Shown: in pieces, positions 43,826 through 53,697 of the stretch
Layout of the letters: each line of letters starts with the position of its first letter
Position numbering within the stretch: the first letter of the stretch is position 1
Origin: Bifidobacterium lemurum
GTDB taxonomy: Bacteria; Actinomycetota; Actinomycetes; Actinomycetales; Bifidobacteriaceae
Direction: 5' to 3'
NCBI RefSeq assembly: GCF_014898175.1
Contig: NZ_CP062948.1
Coordinates: 2,108,001-2,172,000 of the forward strand
Length of the DNA stretch: 64,000 nt
Made by a program: the position numbers and the translations under genes
Notes under the pieces: generated by a model
The model's database searches: none
Seen by the model: only the letters and a program-made list of their open reading frames with translations
Told to the model about the DNA's origin: nothing

Positions 43826-45412
43826 ATGACCGACGACAAGAACACCACGAACGCCCAGGAACCCGCACCCACGGGCGACGGCGGCAACCGGGACCGACTG
43901 CCCGAACAGCGCGAGATAACCACCCGCCATACGATCACGCTCGACGGACGCGAATGGACGTACGACGCGACCCTCGGCACGCTGAACATCGACACGGCGA
44001 AGGTCAAACCCGCCGCCAGCATCTTCTACGCGGCGTTCAACGCCGTGGACCCCGAAACCGGCGCGGTCGACCCGCGCCGCCCGGTGACGTTCATCTTCAA
44101 CGGCGGTCCCGGCTCGTCCACCACGTTCCTGCTTATGGGATCCATCGCCCCCAAACGCATCGACGTGCCCGACGCGGCCCCCGTGCCCGCGGCGCCCTAC
44201 GCGCTCGCGGACAACGCGCACACGCTGCTGCCCGACTCCGACCTCGTGTTCATCGACGCGGCCGGCGCGGGCTTCTCCACCATCCTCGACAAAGCCAAGC
44301 CCGAACTGTGGAGCGTGGATGGCGACGTGGCGGGCTTCAGCGCGTTCATCCGCCAATACCTGAGCAAACACCATCGTTGGAATTCCCCCAAGTACGTGCT
44401 CGGCGAATCCTACGGCACCACGCGCGGCGCGGCGCTCGCCTACCGTCTGCAGCAGGACGGCGTCGCGCTCAACGGCCTGGTGCTCGTCTCCAACATCCTC
44501 GACTACGCGTTCACGCTCGACACCTCCGACCAGTTCTATGTCGGGTACTTCCCGACCTACGCCGCGGTGGCCCACTACCACGGGCGCGCCGGCAAAGGCG
44601 TCGAGCTCGCCGACCATCTGCGGCAGGCCCGCGCGTTCGCGAACGGACCGCTGCGTCTCGCCCTGGCCGCCGGCGCCTCGCTGGACGAGGCTGAGAAACG
44701 GCGCGTGGCGGAGCGCTACGCCGAATTGACCGGCCTGGACCCGCGCTATGTCGCCGATTCCGATCTGCGGGTGGTCGACATGCGTTTCCGCAAGACGCTG
44801 CTGCGCGGCGAGGACCGCATCGTGGGCCGTTATGACGGCCGCGTGGCCGGATACGACCTCGACCGCATGAACGACGAGGAGACCTTCGTGGTGGACGACG
44901 CCTTCCTCGACCCCGCCTATTCCAGCCTCGCCAACGCCTACCTGCGCGACGAGCTCGGCTGGGACGGCGAGGCGGAGCGCCGCGGATTCGCCGACTTCGA
45001 CTGGGACGCCACGGAGCCCGGCAAGGGATGGGTCTGGTGGCACAAGCAGCCGGCCATGACGAAATCCTCATGGGGGTCGAACATCCCTTTCCCGAACGTC
45101 GTGCCCGATCTCGCCGCCGCGATCACGCACCAACACACTTTGAAGGTGCTGGTGGCCAACGGCGTCTACGACCTGTGCACGCCATTCGGGCAGACCGAAT
45201 ACGACATCGACCATCTGGGCCTGCCCAAGCCGCTGCGCGGCAACATCGCGTTCGCCTACTATCCGGCCGGACACATGCTGTACAGCGCCGAAGCGAGCCT
45301 GGCCAAGTTCACGGCCGACCTGCGCCGCTTCTACGCGGCCGATCCGGCCGATGTGGCCGCCCTCGACGAGCGTCCCGCGCCTTCCTCGCCGCTCGGCGGA
45401 TCCCTTTCCTGA
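43826..45412 (+). CDS. S10 family serine carboxypeptidase-like protein
   Basis: This 528-residue protein has the alpha/beta-hydrolase fold of S10 peptidases. The nucleophile is in LGESYGTTRG (Ser near 195), the oxyanion hole in FIFNGGPGSSTTFLL, the acid residue in NGVYDLCTP and the His in YYPAGHMLY. Length and motif order fit bacterial S10 homologues. No signal peptide is visible, so it is probably cytosolic. The ATG at 43826 has GAGGAGGCG upstream; an upstream frame from 43616 overlaps the riboswitch side and is not credible. Confidence 0.88.
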   Translation: MTDDKNTTNAQEPAPTGDGGNRDRLPEQREITTRHTITLDGREWTYDATLGTLNIDTAKVKPAASIFYAAFNAVDPETGAVDPRRPVTFIFNGGPGSSTTFLLMGSIAPKRIDVPDAAPVPAAPYALADNAHTLLPDSDLVFIDAAGAGFSTILDKAKPELWSVDGDVAGFSAFIRQYLSKHHRWNSPKYVLGESYGTTRGAALAYRLQQDGVALNGLVLVSNILDYAFTLDTSDQFYVGYFPTYAAVAHYHGRAGKGVELADHLRQARAFANGPLRLALAAGASLDEAEKRRVAERYAELTGLDPRYVADSDLRVVDMRFRKTLLRGEDRIVGRYDGRVAGYDLDRMNDEETFVVDDAFLDPAYSSLANAYLRDELGWDGEAERRGFADFDWDATEPGKGWVWWHKQPAMTKSSWGSNIPFPNVVPDLAAAITHQHTLKVLVANGVYDLCTPFGQTEYDIDHLGLPKPLRGNIAFAYYPAGHMLYSAEASLAKFTADLRRFYAADPADVAALDERPAPSSPLGGSLS

Positions 45413-45512
45413 CGCCGCCGCGGGCCCTCGTCCGCCCGACGTCCTTGCCCACCGCGGGACTCATCCGCGCGGACGAGGACGTCGGGGCGTGCCATCTGCA
45501 AGAATGGTGGGC

Positions 45513-45878
45513 ATGGGACGTTTTATCGCGCAATGGATTACTCTGACGATCGCCGCCGGCGTGATGGTGTGGCTGCTGCCCGGCATGCGGCCGGTCGGCG
45601 ACAACACGTTGTTCGCCGTGGGCGGATTCGCGCTGTTCATGGCGCTGATCAACGCCTCGATCAAACCGATCGTGCATCTGCTGGCGCTGCCGTTCTCCAT
45701 CCTGAGTCTGGGACTGGCGGCGTTGGTCATCAACGTGCTGTTCATGCGGCTCGCCTCGTGGCTGTCGGTGTCGATCTTCGGCTTCGGCATCGCCATCGAC
45801 GGATTCTGGTGGGCCGTGCTCGGCTCGCTGGTCATGGCGATCGTCTCCGGCATCGTCGGCGCGATCATCGGCGACTAG
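45513..45878 (+). CDS. Phage-holin-like membrane protein (YvlD/DUF360 family)
   Basis: This 121-residue protein has four hydrophobic helices and the family's MGRFIAQWITLTIAAGV start with the later PFSILSLGLAALVINVLFMRL. YvlD-type proteins are small inner-membrane proteins of unknown role, called holin-like from topology only. An ATG at 45504 is an alternative start. Its stop region overlaps that of the convergent TetR gene by 4 bases. Confidence 0.75.
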   Translation: MGRFIAQWITLTIAAGVMVWLLPGMRPVGDNTLFAVGGFALFMALINASIKPIVHLLALPFSILSLGLAALVINVLFMRLASWLSVSIFGFGIAIDGFWWAVLGSLVMAIVSGIVGAIIGD

Positions 45879-46600
45879 TCCGGCAGTCCTTCCGCGGTCG
45901 GTCCCGTTTGGGAGATCCTGTCGAGATAGTCGGTGAGCATGGCCCGCATGGAGGGGACGGGCACCACGTCGCCCTCGCGCAGGGACTGCATGTAGCGCAT
46001 GCGCGCCAGGCTCGTCGCCGTGGACGCCGCGAGCATGATCTCATCGTCCAGCGCGGCGTCCTCGCCGTCGTCCGCGGGGGAGCCGGCGAACACGCGCCGG
46101 TCGGGACGCTCCTGCAGATACGTCCGCAAAACGCGTGATATCCGATGCTGGAGCTCCAGCGTCATGCGATGGCTGTGGAACATCATCTGAGGCATCTTCC
46201 TGATGACCTGTTTGCGCAGCGCCGCCGTCTCCCCGTTCGCGGGCATGGTGGAGAAGCCGAGCATCATCACGTCGACCAGCGTGTCGAGATAGTTGGATCC
46301 GCGGTCGGCGTCCGGCGGTCCGAGCCGTCGGGCGATATCCCCCTCGTCGGGCAGCTCGTGGCGTATGCCGAGGATCGCCGCGTCCTTGGAGTGGTAGTAG
46401 TTGAAGAAGGTTTTCTTGGAGATGCCGACGTCGTCGCAGACGTCCTCGATGGTGGCGCGGTCGTAGCCCAATTCCAGCACGCGGGTGAGCATCGCCCGTT
46501 CGATGGCGTCGCGTTGCTGGAGCTTCTTGCGTTCGCGCAGGCCCATCATGTCGGTCGACGGCGCGTCGCCGTCCCGCTGTTCGCCCGTTGGTGAGGTCAT
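45875..46600 (-). CDS. TetR family transcriptional regulator
   Basis: This 241-residue regulator begins with a disordered 17-residue stretch, then the TetR helix-turn-helix (RERKKLQQRDAIERAMLTRVLELGYDRATIEDVCDDVGISKKTFFNYYHSKDAAI, about 22-75) and a ligand-binding helical domain. It is divergent from the DHA2-CBS exporter across a near-perfect palindrome, so it likely represses that pump and itself. It is convergent with and slightly overlaps the holin-like gene. Confidence 0.9.
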   Translation of the reverse strand: MTSPTGEQRDGDAPSTDMMGLRERKKLQQRDAIERAMLTRVLELGYDRATIEDVCDDVGISKKTFFNYYHSKDAAILGIRHELPDEGDIARRLGPPDADRGSNYLDTLVDVMMLGFSTMPANGETAALRKQVIRKMPQMMFHSHRMTLELQHRISRVLRTYLQERPDRRVFAGSPADDGEDAALDDEIMLAASTATSLARMRYMQSLREGDVVPVPSMRAMLTDYLDRISQTGPTAEGLPD

Positions 46601-46671
46601 GGTTCTCCATTCTACGGCGGAGTTTTTCCGAATCGGCCGTCCGGGGACCGTTGTTCCGTGAAAAATTTATA

Positions 46672-46693
46672 CCGAGTGTAATATTACACACGG
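46672..46693. promoter_or_regulatory. Palindromic operator between the TetR and exporter genes
   Basis: The perfect core GTGTAATATTACAC (46676-46689) is extended by CCG at 46672 and CGG at 46691, making a 22-bp dyad with one mismatched pair. TAATAT within it (46679-46684) could serve as the exporter's -10, which the bound repressor would hide. Confidence 0.75.
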
Positions 46694-46728
46694 TTTCATA
46701 AACAACCGTCTCAAGGAGGGCGCAAGGA

Positions 46729-48624
46729 ATGCGATTGACGCGCAGACAGACGGCGATGATCGCCGTCATGATCTTCGGATGCTTCATCACCACGCTGAAC
46801 CAGACCGTGGTCTCGCCGGCGCAGCCGTCGATCATGCACGACATGGGGGTCGACACCACCACCGTGCAATGGCTGACCACCGGCTTCACGCTGGTCAACG
46901 CGATCATGATCCCGATCACCGCGTGGCTGACCGACAAATTCTCCACGCGCGCCATCTTCATCACCGGACTGCTGGTGTTCACCGCCGGCACGCTGGTGGC
47001 GGGCGTCGCCCCGAACTTCGCGCTGCTGCTGGTCGGGCGACTGGTCCAGGCCGCCAGCGTCGGCGTGATGATGCCGCTGGTGATGACCGTGATGATGCTC
47101 ATCTTCCCCGCCGACCAACGAGGCAGCGCCATGGGCGTCTTCAGCATCGTCATCGCCTTCGCCCCGGCCGTCGGCCCCTCCCTCGCCGGCGTGGTCATCG
47201 ACCACTACAATTGGCGCGTGCTGTTCTTCGGCATCGCCGCGCTCGCCGTGGTCGCGGCCGTCGCCGCCTTCTTCGCGTTGGACGACATCGGCGAGCGCAG
47301 GGATCCCGGCCGTCTCGACTGGACCTCCGTGGCGATGTCCACCCTCGGTTTCGGCGGCCTGCTCTACGGCTGCTCCACGCTGGGCAGCTCGTTCAACATC
47401 GTCGACGTCGTCATCGCGCTGGTCGGCGCGGCGTTCATCGTCCTGTTCTTCCTGCGCCAGCTCAGGCTGGACCATCCGATGCTCGAGGTGCGCGTGCTGT
47501 TCAACCGCCAGTTCCTCATCGGCACGGCCATCGTCATGATCGTGCAGGCGTCCATGCTCGCCGCCGGCGTATTGATGCCGATCTACCTGCAGTCGCTGCG
47601 CGGCTTCTCCGCCACCACCTCCGGACTGGTGCTGCTGCCCGGCGCGCTGCTCATGGGACTGCTCGGACCGATCACGGGCCGGCTGTTCGACAAATACGGA
47701 CCGCGGGCGTTGAGCCTGACCGGCCTCGGCGTGCTGACGGTCGCCACGCTCGGCTTCTCCTTCCTCTCCGACGACACGTCCCTCACCACGATCGTGATCC
47801 TCTACACGGTGCGTATGGCCGCCATCGGCCTGGTGAACATGCCGATCAACACCTGGGCCATGAACGCGCTCGACAACTCGGTGATGAACCACGGCACCTC
47901 GGTGAACAACACGCTGCGCCAGGTCGCGGGCTCGCTCGGCACCGCCCTGCTCGTATCCGTCTCGTCCATCGTCGCGAGCGCGAATACGGGCCGCGGCGTC
48001 GAACCGGTCCGCGCGAACATCGTCGGTCTGAACTGGGCGTTCGCCATCGGCACCGCCCTATGCGCCGCCGCGCTCGCGCTCGCCGTGGCGTTCGTGCGCA
48101 ACAGGGCCGCCGACGCGCGACAGAGCGATCCCGACGACGCGCGTCGCATGGTGCTCGAGTCGATTATGGTGCGCGACGTCTTCACGCTGCCGACCGAGGC
48201 CACCGTCCTCGACGCCATGCGTCTGATGGTCGGCAAAGGCATCAGCGCCGCGCCGATCGTCGACGACCAGGGCCGTCCCGTCGGCTTCGTCTCCGACGGC
48301 GATGTGATGCGCTACCTCGCCAGACGGGACGGCACCATCGTCGATCCGGTGTCGCTGACCATGTTCACGGGACTCGACCGCTCCGATTTCGGCGAGCGCG
48401 TCGGCAGGCTCGCGGATATGAAGGTCACGGCGATCGGCGCCAAGGGCGTCATCGGCGTCGACGTGCACGCCGGACTGCCCGAGGTGTGCCGCGTGCTCGG
48501 CGACAACCATCTCAAGAAGGTGCCTGTGCTTCAGGACGGGCGCATCGTGGGCGTCATCAACCGGTCCAACATCACCCGCTATTCAATGGAGTCGTTCCTC
48601 GACACGTCCGCCCAGACGGCCTGA
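46729..48624 (+). CDS. DHA2-family MFS exporter with C-terminal CBS domain pair
   Basis: This 631-residue protein starts with a 14-helix DHA2 exporter (LNQTVVSPAQPSIMHDMGVDTTTVQWLTTGFTLVNAIMIP, then GRLVQAASVGVMMPLVM and the motif C region AFAPAVGPSLAGVVIDHYNW), ending near residue 465. After a short charged linker come two CBS motifs: MVRDVFTLPTEATVLDAMRLMVGKGISAAPIVDDQGRPVGFVSDGDVMRYL and MKVTAIGAKGVIGVDVHAGLPEVCRVLGDNHLKKVPVLQDGRIVGVINRSNI. CBS pairs bind adenine nucleotides, so efflux may be tuned by energy state. This fusion is unusual in the MFS. The gene is divergent from its TetR. Confidence 0.92.
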   Translation: MRLTRRQTAMIAVMIFGCFITTLNQTVVSPAQPSIMHDMGVDTTTVQWLTTGFTLVNAIMIPITAWLTDKFSTRAIFITGLLVFTAGTLVAGVAPNFALLLVGRLVQAASVGVMMPLVMTVMMLIFPADQRGSAMGVFSIVIAFAPAVGPSLAGVVIDHYNWRVLFFGIAALAVVAAVAAFFALDDIGERRDPGRLDWTSVAMSTLGFGGLLYGCSTLGSSFNIVDVVIALVGAAFIVLFFLRQLRLDHPMLEVRVLFNRQFLIGTAIVMIVQASMLAAGVLMPIYLQSLRGFSATTSGLVLLPGALLMGLLGPITGRLFDKYGPRALSLTGLGVLTVATLGFSFLSDDTSLTTIVILYTVRMAAIGLVNMPINTWAMNALDNSVMNHGTSVNNTLRQVAGSLGTALLVSVSSIVASANTGRGVEPVRANIVGLNWAFAIGTALCAAALALAVAFVRNRAADARQSDPDDARRMVLESIMVRDVFTLPTEATVLDAMRLMVGKGISAAPIVDDQGRPVGFVSDGDVMRYLARRDGTIVDPVSLTMFTGLDRSDFGERVGRLADMKVTAIGAKGVIGVDVHAGLPEVCRVLGDNHLKKVPVLQDGRIVGVINRSNITRYSMESFLDTSAQTA

Positions 48625-48666
48625 GGGGCGGTTTCCGAACGCGCCCACATCGGACGATGACACTGT

Positions 48667-48680
48667 TGTGAGCGCTCACA
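48667..48680. promoter_or_regulatory. LacI-type palindrome upstream of enolase
   Basis: TGTGAGCGCTCACA is a perfect CG-centred palindrome, the form used by LacI-family regulators. It ends 19 bases before the putative -35 of eno. Inference: carbohydrate-responsive control of enolase. Confidence 0.65.
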
Positions 48681-48699
48681 TGCTTTTTCGGGCGTGTTG

Positions 48700-48728
48700 T
48701 TCACAACGTCCATAAAGCGCACTAGGCT
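48700..48728 (+). promoter_or_regulatory. eno: Putative eno promoter
   Basis: TTCACA (48700-48705), a 17-base spacer and TAGGCT (48723-48728) lie 40 bases before the eno start codon. Confidence 0.55.
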
Positions 48729-48759
48729 AAGGGTTGTCATCAAAACACAACCGTTTTAA

Positions 48760-50067
<1,308 letters not shown>

Positions 50068-50098
50068 GTTGTGCGCGCATAGCGTAACCGCGTAAGCG

Positions 50099-50145
50099 AA
50101 CGAACGGGCGAGGGATCCCTGCGTGGGATCGCTCGCCCGTTCGTT
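50099..50145 (+). terminator. Hairpin terminator after eno
   Basis: AACGAACGGGCGAG (50099-50112) pairs with CTCGCCCGTTCGTT (50132-50145), and GATCCC/GGGATC extends the stem inward to a 5-base loop. It follows the eno stop by 31 bases. Confidence 0.85.
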
Positions 50146-50242
50146 ATGCGCGGAAAGCGTGGGATCGGCCGGCCGATCGGCGACATGCGAAAGGGCTCCG
50201 GCGGGCGTACCGTTCGTCACGCACGACGGGTATTTTATGCGT

Positions 50243-50752
50243 ATGAGCAAATCGACCCGCACACGCAAAACCGGAGGCGAACCAGCCCGGAACAATCGTG
50301 GGGCGGGCCCCATCGCCTTCTTCGTCTCCCTGTTCATCGTGGCTTTGGGCACCATCCAACTGGTCTCCACCTTCCACACCTATGCGCTCAATCTCGCCGA
50401 ACTCAACGGTCTTAAACGCGAGGAGTCCTCGCTGCTGGCGCAGAAGCAGGATCTGGAGGAGGATATCGCCCGTTGGGAAGACAAGGCCTACGTCACCGCC
50501 CAGGCGCGGGAACGGTTGGGATTCGTGTTCCCCGGCGAACAGGCGGTGCGCGTGCTGCATCCCGAGGCCGTGACCGGCGACACGGACGACGAGGATGACG
50601 AGAAGTCGACCTCCACCTCCACGGAGCAGAAAAGCCTGCCATGGTACAGCGAACTCGCCTACTCCTTCGAGAAGGCGGACGAGCCGACCGAAGGCGCTTC
50701 GTCCGGCGGGACGACGGACAACACCCGGAATTCGCAATCCGATACCGAATAG
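50243..50752 (+). CDS. Septum formation initiator (FtsB/DivIC) family protein
   Basis: This 169-residue bitopic membrane protein has a basic cytoplasmic N-terminus, one membrane segment (about residues 24-44, IAFFVSLFIVALGTIQLVS), a coiled coil (AELNGLKREESSLLAQKQDLEEDIARWED) and the family ending AYVTAQARERLGFVFPGE, with an acidic Ser/Thr-rich tail of about 60 residues. FtsB-like proteins bridge FtsL/FtsQ in the division machine. The ATG at 50243 gives MSKSTRTRK; 50237 is an in-frame alternative. It lies between eno and DUF501, the standard actinobacterial order. Confidence 0.88.
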   Translation: MSKSTRTRKTGGEPARNNRGAGPIAFFVSLFIVALGTIQLVSTFHTYALNLAELNGLKREESSLLAQKQDLEEDIARWEDKAYVTAQARERLGFVFPGEQAVRVLHPEAVTGDTDDEDDEKSTSTSTEQKSLPWYSELAYSFEKADEPTEGASSGGTTDNTRNSQSDTE

Positions 50753-50791
50753 ACCATCATTCACGAACGCAGCTACATAAGAGGAGAGACC

Positions 50792-51373
50792 GTGACCGCA
50801 ACCGACACCCGCGACCTGAAGACGCTGGCGGCCGCTTTGGCCGACCGTTGCCTTGCCAGTCCGGCGAGCGACGAGGACGTCGCCACCGTGGAACGGCAGT
50901 TGGGCCGCTATCCGCGCGGCATGGTCTGCGTGGGCGCCCGCTGCGTGTGCGGCCGTCCGCTGGCCGTCGTCACCCGGCCGCTGCTGCCCGGTGGCATCCC
51001 GTTCCCGACCACCTGCTACCTGACGGGTCCTGAGGCCGTCAAAGCCGCCTCGCATGTGGAGGCGGACGGCGTCATGCAGGAATACAACGACCTGCTGGCC
51101 TCGGACGAGACGGTCCGCGCCGCCTACGAACGCGCGCACGACCTGTATCTGGCGTTCCGCCACGAACTGGCGATCCGTCTGGGCGACGGCGAGGAGCATA
51201 TCGAAGGCATCTCCGCGGGCGGCATGCCCGTGCGCGTCAAATGCCTGCACGCGCTGATGGCGCAGACCCTGGTGATGGGCCCCGGCGCCAATCCGATCGG
51301 TGACCTGCTGCTCGAGCGCGTGTCGCAGGAGTTTTCGCCGACGATCTGCCGTTGCGCGCCCGACGAACAGTAG
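50792..51373 (+). CDS. DUF501 family protein
   Basis: This 193-residue protein matches the DUF501 family of actinobacteria and others, with VERQLGRYPRGMVCVGARCVCGRPLAVVTRP and GIPFPTTCYLTGPEAVKAASHVEADGVM. The cysteine pairs and the region GMPVRVKCLHALMAQTL near 145-160 are family marks. The function is unknown. The GTG at 50792 follows AGAGGAGAG. It lies between the FtsB-like and ppx genes. Confidence 0.88.
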   Translation: MTATDTRDLKTLAAALADRCLASPASDEDVATVERQLGRYPRGMVCVGARCVCGRPLAVVTRPLLPGGIPFPTTCYLTGPEAVKAASHVEADGVMQEYNDLLASDETVRAAYERAHDLYLAFRHELAIRLGDGEEHIEGISAGGMPVRVKCLHALMAQTLVMGPGANPIGDLLLERVSQEFSPTICRCAPDEQ

Positions 51374-51381
51374 GCGGGACG

Positions 51382-51424
51382 GCGCGCACGACCAGACCGG
51401 TTGCCATACTGGTCGGTCGCGCGC
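51382..51424 (+). terminator. Hairpin between DUF501 and ppx genes
   Basis: GCGCGC (51382) and CGACCAG (51389) pair with CTGGTCG (51409) and GCGCGC (51419), forming a two-part stem. It starts 8 bases after the DUF501 stop. Confidence 0.45.
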
Positions 51425-51495
51425 ATCATACGGCAAAGCGAACATATGCGGAAGATACCGGCGGATAACGCATGGGACAAGGAAAGAAGGCGGAT

Positions 51496-52494
51496 ATGGA
51501 TTCGGTGTTGGTGGCAGGCATCGACTGCGGTACGAACTCCATTCGATTGAAGGTCGCCCGCGTCGACGCGCGGGGCATGCGGGAGGTGGTGCCTCGCGTC
51601 CTGAGGGTGATCCGTCTTGGTCAGGACGTCGACAAAACCCATCGTTTCGCGGATGAGGCGTTGGAACGCGCCTACGCGGCGGCGCGCGAGTTCGCGGACA
51701 TCCTCGCCCAATACGAGATCGACGGACTGCGGTTCGTGGCCACGTCGGCCACGCGCGACGCCGAGAACCGCGAGGAATTCGAATCCACCATGGAATCGAT
51801 TCTCGGCGTGCGGCCTGAGGTCATCCCCGGCACCGAGGAGGCCGACCTGAGCTTCCTCGGCGCCACCAGCGTGATTGACCGCAGCGCCTTCGAAGCGCCC
51901 TATGTGGTGGTCGACCTGGGCGGCGGCTCCACCGAACTGGTGCTCGGCGGCGACGGCGTGGACGCGCCCAACACGCAGGTGCAGGCGGCGTTCTCAATGG
52001 ATATCGGCTCCGTGCGCATGACCGAACGCCATCTGAAAAACGACCCGCCCACCGCCGAACAGATCGCGTCGGCCATCGTCGACATCGACGAGCATATCGA
52101 CGAGGCGTTCCGCACGGTGCCCGCGGGCAAGGCCCGCACCATCATCGGCGTGTCCGGCACGGTCACCACCATGACCGCATTGGCCATGGGATTGACCGAA
52201 TACGACCATTCGGCCGTCGACGGGCAGCGCATCGGCTTCGACGAGGCCTTCGCCGTGGACGACAGATTCCTAGCCATGACCCGTGAGGAGCGCAGCCGGT
52301 ACAAAACCATCCATCCGGGGCGCATCGACGTGGTGGGCGGCGGCGCATTGGTATGGAACCGCGTTCTGGCGCGCATCGGACAGGCCGCCGCCGAGGACCA
52401 CGGCACGCCGATCGATTCGTTCATCGCCAGCGAACACGGCCTGCTTGACGGCATTGTGCTCGATTACGGGCGTCGTCTGCTCGAAACGCGCTAG
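51496..52494 (+). CDS. ppx: Exopolyphosphatase / guanosine pentaphosphatase (Ppx/GppA) family
   Basis: This 332-residue protein has the ASKHA fold of Ppx/GppA: GIDCGTNSIRLKVARV near 8-23, VATSATRDAENREEF near 83-97, the phosphate-binding VVVDLGGGSTELVL near 142-155, and VVGGGALVWNRVL near the C-terminus. It hydrolyses inorganic polyphosphate or pppGpp. The length fits the short single-domain form typical of actinobacteria. The ATG at 51496 has GAAGGCGG just upstream; an ATG at 51472 is possible. It is the last gene of the eno-region cluster. Confidence 0.9.
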   Translation: MDSVLVAGIDCGTNSIRLKVARVDARGMREVVPRVLRVIRLGQDVDKTHRFADEALERAYAAAREFADILAQYEIDGLRFVATSATRDAENREEFESTMESILGVRPEVIPGTEEADLSFLGATSVIDRSAFEAPYVVVDLGGGSTELVLGGDGVDAPNTQVQAAFSMDIGSVRMTERHLKNDPPTAEQIASAIVDIDEHIDEAFRTVPAGKARTIIGVSGTVTTMTALAMGLTEYDHSAVDGQRIGFDEAFAVDDRFLAMTREERSRYKTIHPGRIDVVGGGALVWNRVLARIGQAAAEDHGTPIDSFIASEHGLLDGIVLDYGRRLLETR

Positions 52495-52526
52495 AATATC
52501 CAAGTCGGCACCAACGCCGGCGCCAC

Positions 52527-52607
52527 GCCCCTGTGGCGAAATCGGTAGACGCAGTGGACTTAAAATCCATCGCCTTTGGCTTGCGGGTTCGAGTCCCGCC
52601 GGGGGCA
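52527..52607 (+). tRNA. tRNA-Leu (anticodon TAA)
   Basis: The acceptor stem GCCCCTG (52527-52533) pairs with CGGGGGC (52600-52606). The anticodon arm GGACTTAAAATCC gives TAA in the loop, the short variable arm is consistent with a class II leucine tRNA, and the T arm GCGGGTTCGAGTCCCGC is standard. The 3' CCA is only partly encoded (ACC T). Confidence 0.95.
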
Positions 52608-52618
52608 CCTTTTCGAAG

Positions 52619-52652
52619 GTTGGAAACATTGGGCTTTCCCAGTGTTTCCAAC
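52619..52652 (+). terminator. Hairpin after tRNA-Leu
   Basis: GTTGGAAACATTGGG (52619-52633) pairs with CCCAGTGTTTCCAAC (52638-52652) with one G:T wobble and a 4-base CTTT loop. The CCCARTGTTTCCAAY arm recurs at 53728-53742 beyond dinD. Confidence 0.65.
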
Positions 52653-52697
52653 GACTTGCAGCATTTGAGGTACATCCATAAATATCCTGATTTGCCC

Positions 52698-52726
52698 AAA
52701 TGTGGGCAAAATGTGGGCAAATGTGG
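52698..52726 (+). repeat. Tandem 11-bp repeat downstream of tRNA-Leu
   Basis: AAATGTGGGCA occurs twice in tandem (52698-52708, 52709-52719) with a partial third copy. The tract lies between tRNA-Leu and the foreign-looking dinD gene. Tracts of this kind are often left at the ends of tRNA-integrated elements, but no integrase gene is present here. Confidence 0.7.
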
Positions 52727-52809
52727 ATGGAACCACTTTCTCGTGCCTCAGTAGGACGGAGTGCGACGCATTCGCGTAGGCCATGATCGAATCGATGAAG
52801 CAATACCTC

Positions 52810-53676
52810 TCACCGGACTCCGTCTTCGGACTCAGGAGTTTCTGATTTGAATCCGTCGCTTTCTATGCGTTTTTCATCGCGTTTCGCTCTGCGTTCCACC
52901 TTTTTGATGTCTTCGACCGCCGGCAGGTCCTCCGGTGCGATTCCTCGATCCATCAGGGTACGTCGGATGGCCCTGTTGTTGTCGACGTGTTCGCGGGTGA
53001 TGGACGGCGTGCCGTGTAGGTCTCGTTCCCGGATACCGAAGTTGGTCATCTGCGTGGCGAGTTGCTTGGCTGTTACGGCGATGGGATGGAGACGGTCGGC
53101 CAACGGCTCCTTCTTCGGGACTTCCAGTCGAAGCTTCATCTCGTTGGTGCTCATGCCGAACAGCGCTTGATCTCCGCGCGAGCGGATCATACCGAAGTCT
53201 TTTTCTCCGACGCCGCGTTGGAATGCGAGCGAGCTGAGTTGCTTCTCTTCGGCGGTCAATGCGTGACGTCCGGCGATGCGGATGATTTCGCTCATTCGCT
53301 GTTCGAGTAATTCGGCGGTGCGCGTCTGCACGGCGAAATAGCTTTGCAGCAAAGCGATTTCCTCTTTGCGTGGATCGCCGTTCTGTGCCACAAGGTAGCA
53401 GGCGTATCGAGTCAGTTTCACATCCTCTATCGTTCGGATTCCGCCATTGGCTATGGTCACGTCGCGTGAGGAGTTTTGGAAATGCGAGCTGGTGGCGCTT
53501 CCTGAGTTTTGACATGAGATTTTCGCTTTATCAATCACTTTTGCGAAGTTGCGCCATTGGGTGTATCCAAATGGTTGCATCAGGTCTCGGGCATACCAAA
53601 ACTCAACGCCGTTCCCGTCTGTCTGTGTGATGCCATCCAGCTCCGATGAGCGCTGGATGATGGTTGATCTGTCCAT
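52810..53676 (-). CDS. dinD: DNA-damage-inducible protein D family
   Basis: This 288-residue protein follows the DinD family: GVEFWYARDLMQPFGYTQWRNFAKVIDKAKISCQNSG near 20-55 (a BRO-like part), VKLTRYACYLVAQNGDPRKEEIALLQSYFAVQTRTAEL, QLSSLAFQRGVGEKDFGMIRSRGDQALFG, and GTPSITREHVDNNRAIRRTLMDRGIAPEDLPAVEDIKKVERR. DinD is known to inhibit RecA-filament activity in enterobacteria; here the role is inferred from similarity. The ATG at 53676 follows AAAGGG. GC content is low, and the gene lies beside tRNA-Leu, suggesting acquisition. Confidence 0.88.
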   Translation of the reverse strand: MDRSTIIQRSSELDGITQTDGNGVEFWYARDLMQPFGYTQWRNFAKVIDKAKISCQNSGSATSSHFQNSSRDVTIANGGIRTIEDVKLTRYACYLVAQNGDPRKEEIALLQSYFAVQTRTAELLEQRMSEIIRIAGRHALTAEEKQLSSLAFQRGVGEKDFGMIRSRGDQALFGMSTNEMKLRLEVPKKEPLADRLHPIAVTAKQLATQMTNFGIRERDLHGTPSITREHVDNNRAIRRTLMDRGIAPEDLPAVEDIKKVERRAKRDEKRIESDGFKSETPESEDGVR

Positions 53677-53697
53677 GTTGGCCCTTTCTCGACGGAG

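Noticed and set aside
52533..52754. Small protein overlapping tRNA-Leu
   Set aside because: The frame runs through the tRNA and its terminator; it has no start signal or domain.
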